This document shows positions 35,378 to 38,929 of a stretch of 38,929 bases of DNA, piece after piece. Position 1 is the stretch's first letter, and each line of letters opens with the position of its first letter. Below the pieces are notes generated by a model. That model ran no database searches, was not told the DNA's origin, and saw only the letters and a program-made list of their open reading frames with translations. Where the stretch lies: contig NZ_WODC01000013.1 in assembly GCF_009729555.1 (NCBI RefSeq), positions 1 through 38,929 on the forward strand, in the 5' to 3' direction. This stretch comes from Pseudodesulfovibrio alkaliphilus. Its GTDB lineage: Bacteria; Desulfobacterota; Desulfovibrionia; Desulfovibrionales; Desulfovibrionaceae. Both the position numbers and the translations under genes were made by a program.

Positions 35378-35401
35378 GTTTTCAACCGTCTTGTAAAAGG
35401 G

Positions 35402-36796
35402 TTAGGTGAGCAGCGCCTTGGCAAAGTCCTTGCCGTTGAAGGGGCGCAGATCTTCCATCTTCTCGCCCAGGCCGACAAAGGTGATGGGCAGTCTGTGCTG
35501 AAGGGTCACTGCCACCACCACGCCTCCCTTGGCCGTGCCGTCGAGCTTGGTCAGGATGATTTCGTCCAGGCCCACGGCTTCGTTGAAAAGTTTGGTCTGC
35601 GAAAGGGCGTTCTGGCCGGTGGTGGCGTCGATGACCAGGACGCAGCGGTGGGGGGCACCCGGATGCTTCTTGCCCAGCACCCGCTGCACCTTCTTCAGTT
35701 CTTCCATTAAATTGACCTTGGTGTGGAGGCGTCCGGCCGTGTCGAGCAGGAGCAGGTCGTAGCCTTCGCTCACCGCCTTGTCCATGGCCTCGTAGGCCAC
35801 GGCCGCCGGGTCCGAGCCTTCGGCCTTGGCAAAGAATCCAACTCCGATCCGGTTTGCCCAGACTTCAAGCTGTTCAATGGCCGCAGCCCGGAAGGTGTCA
35901 CCTGCCGCGATGAGCACCTTGCGGCCTTGCAACTGCGCCCGGTAGGCCAGCTTGGCTATGGTGGTGGTCTTGCCCACGCCGTTGACGCCGACCATCATCA
36001 GCACCTCGGGAGGGTTCACCGCCTCGATGCGCGGCGGGGTGCGGAATATCTCCTCCAATTCCTCGCGCAGTATGTTCTTGAAATCCTCGGGGTTGTCCGT
36101 TCCGGCCTTGCGGGCGCGGGCTTTGAGGTTGTCCATGAGCTGGCCAGCGGCTTCCATGCCCACGTCGGCCATGATTAGTATCTCCTCGAACTCGTCCCAA
36201 AAATCGTCGTCCAGGCGTGAGTGAGACGAGAGCAGGCCGTCGATGCGTCTTGTGATTTGTTCGCGGGTCTTGGCGATGCCGTCGGAAAGTTTGAGGAAGA
36301 GCCGGTCGCGTTCGTCCTCTTCGTCTTCCAGCTCCAGGGCCAGGGCCAGCCGGTATTGCAGCTCGGAGCGGAAGTCGTCAACGGTCCGGTAGCCCATATC
36401 CTCAAGCCACGCCTCGAAACGGCTTATGAATTCACGGGCCTCGTCGTCCGGCGCACCCAGCGCATTGAAAAGAAAAGCGAGGCGTTCCCACAGCAGTGGA
36501 CCTTTCTCTTCAACATCGGCGGTGATGATGGTCAGCCACTGCGACAGCTTCGGCTCGGCCTGTCGCAAGGCCAGCGTCAGGCCAGCCCGCCAGCCGTCGT
36601 TGCTCGGGAGGGTTTCAATGCCGGGGAGCGATGCGTCAGCGGTCGGCCGAGTTTCGGGCACGGCAGCTTGATTCTCCGAAATCGACGCCATTTCGGGGGC
36701 TGCCAGGCCATGCTCCCGCTTGTAATCGTCCAGGGCCTGTTGCGCTATGTCCTCAGGGCTTTGCCAGACCTTTTTCAGCTTGCTAAAGAATCCCAT
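35402..36796 (-). CDS. ftsY: Signal recognition particle receptor FtsY
   Basis: FtsY is the membrane-associated GTPase that receives ribosome-SRP complexes for cotranslational protein insertion. The 464-residue product has an amphipathic N-terminus (MGFFSKLKKVWQ), a long acidic A domain (to about residue 165), a helical N domain and the G domain. Hallmarks are GVNGVGKTTTIAKLA (P-loop K276), DTFRAAAIEQLEVWA, LLDTAGRLH, LTKLDGTAKGG and PITFVGLGE. The start at 36796 gives the expected N-terminus. It is divergent from asnS (153-base gap). Confidence 0.97.
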   Translation of the reverse strand: MGFFSKLKKVWQSPEDIAQQALDDYKREHGLAAPEMASISENQAAVPETRPTADASLPGIETLPSNDGWRAGLTLALRQAEPKLSQWLTIITADVEEKGPLLWERLAFLFNALGAPDDEAREFISRFEAWLEDMGYRTVDDFRSELQYRLALALELEDEEDERDRLFLKLSDGIAKTREQITRRIDGLLSSHSRLDDDFWDEFEEILIMADVGMEAAGQLMDNLKARARKAGTDNPEDFKNILREELEEIFRTPPRIEAVNPPEVLMMVGVNGVGKTTTIAKLAYRAQLQGRKVLIAAGDTFRAAAIEQLEVWANRIGVGFFAKAEGSDPAAVAYEAMDKAVSEGYDLLLLDTAGRLHTKVNLMEELKKVQRVLGKKHPGAPHRCVLVIDATTGQNALSQTKLFNEAVGLDEIILTKLDGTAKGGVVVAVTLQHRLPITFVGLGEKMEDLRPFNGKDFAKALLT

Positions 36797-36845
36797 CCGC
36801 TCCTCATAGGGTGATTGTCGTTGTGGCTCGGGCGTTTCTCATAGC

Positions 36846-36863
36846 CCACCTGTCATCAGGTGG
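36846..36863 (+). promoter_or_regulatory. Hairpin in the ftsY-asnS intergenic region
   Basis: CCACCTG and CAGGTGG pair as perfect 7-base arms around TCAT. It lies 86 bases upstream of the asnS start and 50 bases upstream of ftsY, so it could be an operator or an mRNA leader hairpin. Function is unknown. Confidence 0.3.
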
Positions 36864-36949
36864 CAATAGATGAAATAGGTCGTTCAGATCGTTGCCAAGG
36901 CGTGACGAACCAGCTAGAACCGGGAAAAACTTTCGAGGATGGCAGAATC

Positions 36950-38317
<1,368 letters not shown>

Positions 38318-38335
38318 AACAAGGTCGCGTAAGGC

Positions 38336-38362
38336 AGGCCCGGCGCTCTAGCGGCCGGGCCT
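38336..38362 (+). terminator. Probable asnS terminator
   Basis: AGGCCCGG and CCGGGCCT form an 8-bp stem around 11 bases, 18 bases after the asnS stop, followed by TGTCATTTG. The short T tract makes this moderate. Confidence 0.55.
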
Positions 38363-38591
38363 TGTCATTTGTAGCGCATGGGGGACACTGGCTCAGACAC
38401 CAGATGAGGCCGCCCTTGGCTCGTTCTTCCAGAGGCGTGTCGCCCGAATTCATAGCCATGATGTTGCTTTTATCTGGAGCGATACGATGACAATGTGAAA
38501 AAAGTCGTCAGGCAGTCAGTTGAAAAAGTATTAAATATTGGCAGTTTGTGTCTTTGGTGGTCAAAAGGCTTCATTTTTTGAAAAAAAGCGC
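38363..38591. other. Gene-free region upstream of the rRNA promoters
   Basis: I see no credible gene in this stretch. A short minus-strand frame (MAMNSGDTPLEERAKG) runs back into the asnS terminator and is not supported. The right half is A+T-rich, with A and T tracts directly before the first rRNA promoter that could act as an UP element. Confidence 0.4.
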
Positions 38592-38620
38592 TTGACCTCT
38601 GAGGGCGATTCACCTAGAAC
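38592..38620 (+). promoter_or_regulatory. rRNA operon promoter, upstream of two
   Basis: -35 TTGACC (38592-38597) and -10 TAGAAC (38615-38620) are separated by exactly 17 bases. An A/T tract lies just upstream. Confidence 0.65.
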
Positions 38621-38729
38621 CTCTTTCGCCGCACGGGGAAGCCCGACAGGATCACCCGGCGGCTCGTTCTTTCTCAAGCGATACTGAATGGTTGGCCCGA
38701 AGTTTGTTTTGAAAAAATGAAAAAAAGGG

Positions 38730-38758
38730 TTGACGGTCGGTCTGGAAAAATCTAGATT
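38730..38758 (+). promoter_or_regulatory. rRNA operon promoter, downstream of two
   Basis: -35 TTGACG (38730-38735) and -10 TAGATT (38753-38758) are separated by exactly 17 bases. Upstream A tracts (38712-38726) resemble an UP element. It lies 147 bases before the 16S start. Confidence 0.75.
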
Positions 38759-38805
38759 GTACTTTCCTGCATAGCGCAGGGCGTTCTGAGAAGGCGCAAG
38801 AGAAA

Positions 38806-38818
38806 TGGTCTTTGACAA
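38806..38818 (+). promoter_or_regulatory. boxA-like antitermination element of the rRNA leader
   Basis: TGGTCTTTGACAA resembles the rrn boxA (TGCTCTTTAACA) and lies in the 16S leader between the promoters and the mature 5' end, where NusB/S10-dependent antitermination acts. Confidence 0.6.
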
Positions 38819-38904
38819 TTAAATAGCGAGTTGAGCAAATAAGATCACGAAATCACAGCCCGTTTAATAACGAGTGGATGAGTGATCACATTCTCCAAGT
38901 TTAT

Positions 38905-38929
38905 CAACTGGAGAGTTTGATCCTGGCTC
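38905..38929 (+). rRNA. 16S ribosomal RNA, 5' end only
   Basis: The last bases, CTGGAGAGTTTGATCCTGGC and onward, are the conserved 5' end of bacterial 16S rRNA (the region used for the 27F primer). By alignment with E. coli the mature end falls at about 38905. The rest lies beyond the window. Confidence 0.92.

Noticed and set aside
38561-38818. 85-codon minus-strand frame in the rRNA leader
   Set aside because: It covers both rRNA promoters and the boxA site on the opposite strand and has no protein-like features.

Overview
The window looks like a piece of chromosome from a delta-proteobacterial sulfate reducer of the Desulfovibrionaceae (Desulfovibrio / Pseudodesulfovibrio type). This is inferred from the high G+C core genes, the chemosensory cluster cheB-HEAT-cheR-cheY-cheA, the dprA...xerC order, a five-domain S1 protein, and a 16S rRNA start of the form found in that group. 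No database search was possible, so the placement is by pattern recognition only.

Left part (1-8145), accessory DNA: an IS66-family element (tnpA-tnpB-tnpC on the minus strand, cut by the window edge) has one terminus at about 1834 and sits inside an unrecognised gene whose 3' part survives (1835-2270). Next is a minus-strand restriction-modification block: a small HTH protein (7714-7505), a gamma-class N6-adenine methyltransferase (7425-5662) and a 1036-residue fused nuclease/methyltransferase (5659-2549). The layout resembles Eco57I-type (type IIG) systems. The block ends at a tRNA-Pro(CGG) gene (8145-8069) with its own promoter and a strong terminator. It lies on the 3' side of the tRNA, as expected for an island integrated there. 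The DNA is visibly more A+T-rich than the rest of the window.

Middle part (8385-15903): one chemosensory gene set on the plus strand, made of cheB, a HEAT-repeat protein, cheR, cheY and a large cheA with three Hpt modules, the third lacking its histidine. No cheW, cheD or receptor gene is present. A strong terminator closes the cluster. It is followed by a convergent 8-TM membrane protein and then a plus-strand run: YbgF/CpoB-like lipoprotein, dprA, a small unknown protein, an HDOD protein, a degenerate receiver-GGDEF protein, xerC and a cyclophilin. Several of these overlap by 4 to 41 bases, so they are probably cotranscribed.

Right part (23280-38929): minus-strand nitronate monooxygenase-like enzyme, LhgO-like FAD oxidoreductase, an AddAB-type recombination nuclease pair and an EamA transporter; then a plus-strand pseudouridine synthase; minus-strand S1-domain protein and ftsY; and plus-strand asnS. 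The window ends with an rRNA operon leader (two tandem sigma70 promoters, each with a 17-bp spacer, and a boxA-like element) and the first bases of 16S rRNA.

Most of the window is core genome. The parts most worth a second look are the R-M island with its palindromes, the che cluster with its odd CheA, the degenerate GGDEF protein overlapping xerC, and a 14-codon ORF with a near-ideal ribosome site between addB and lhgO.
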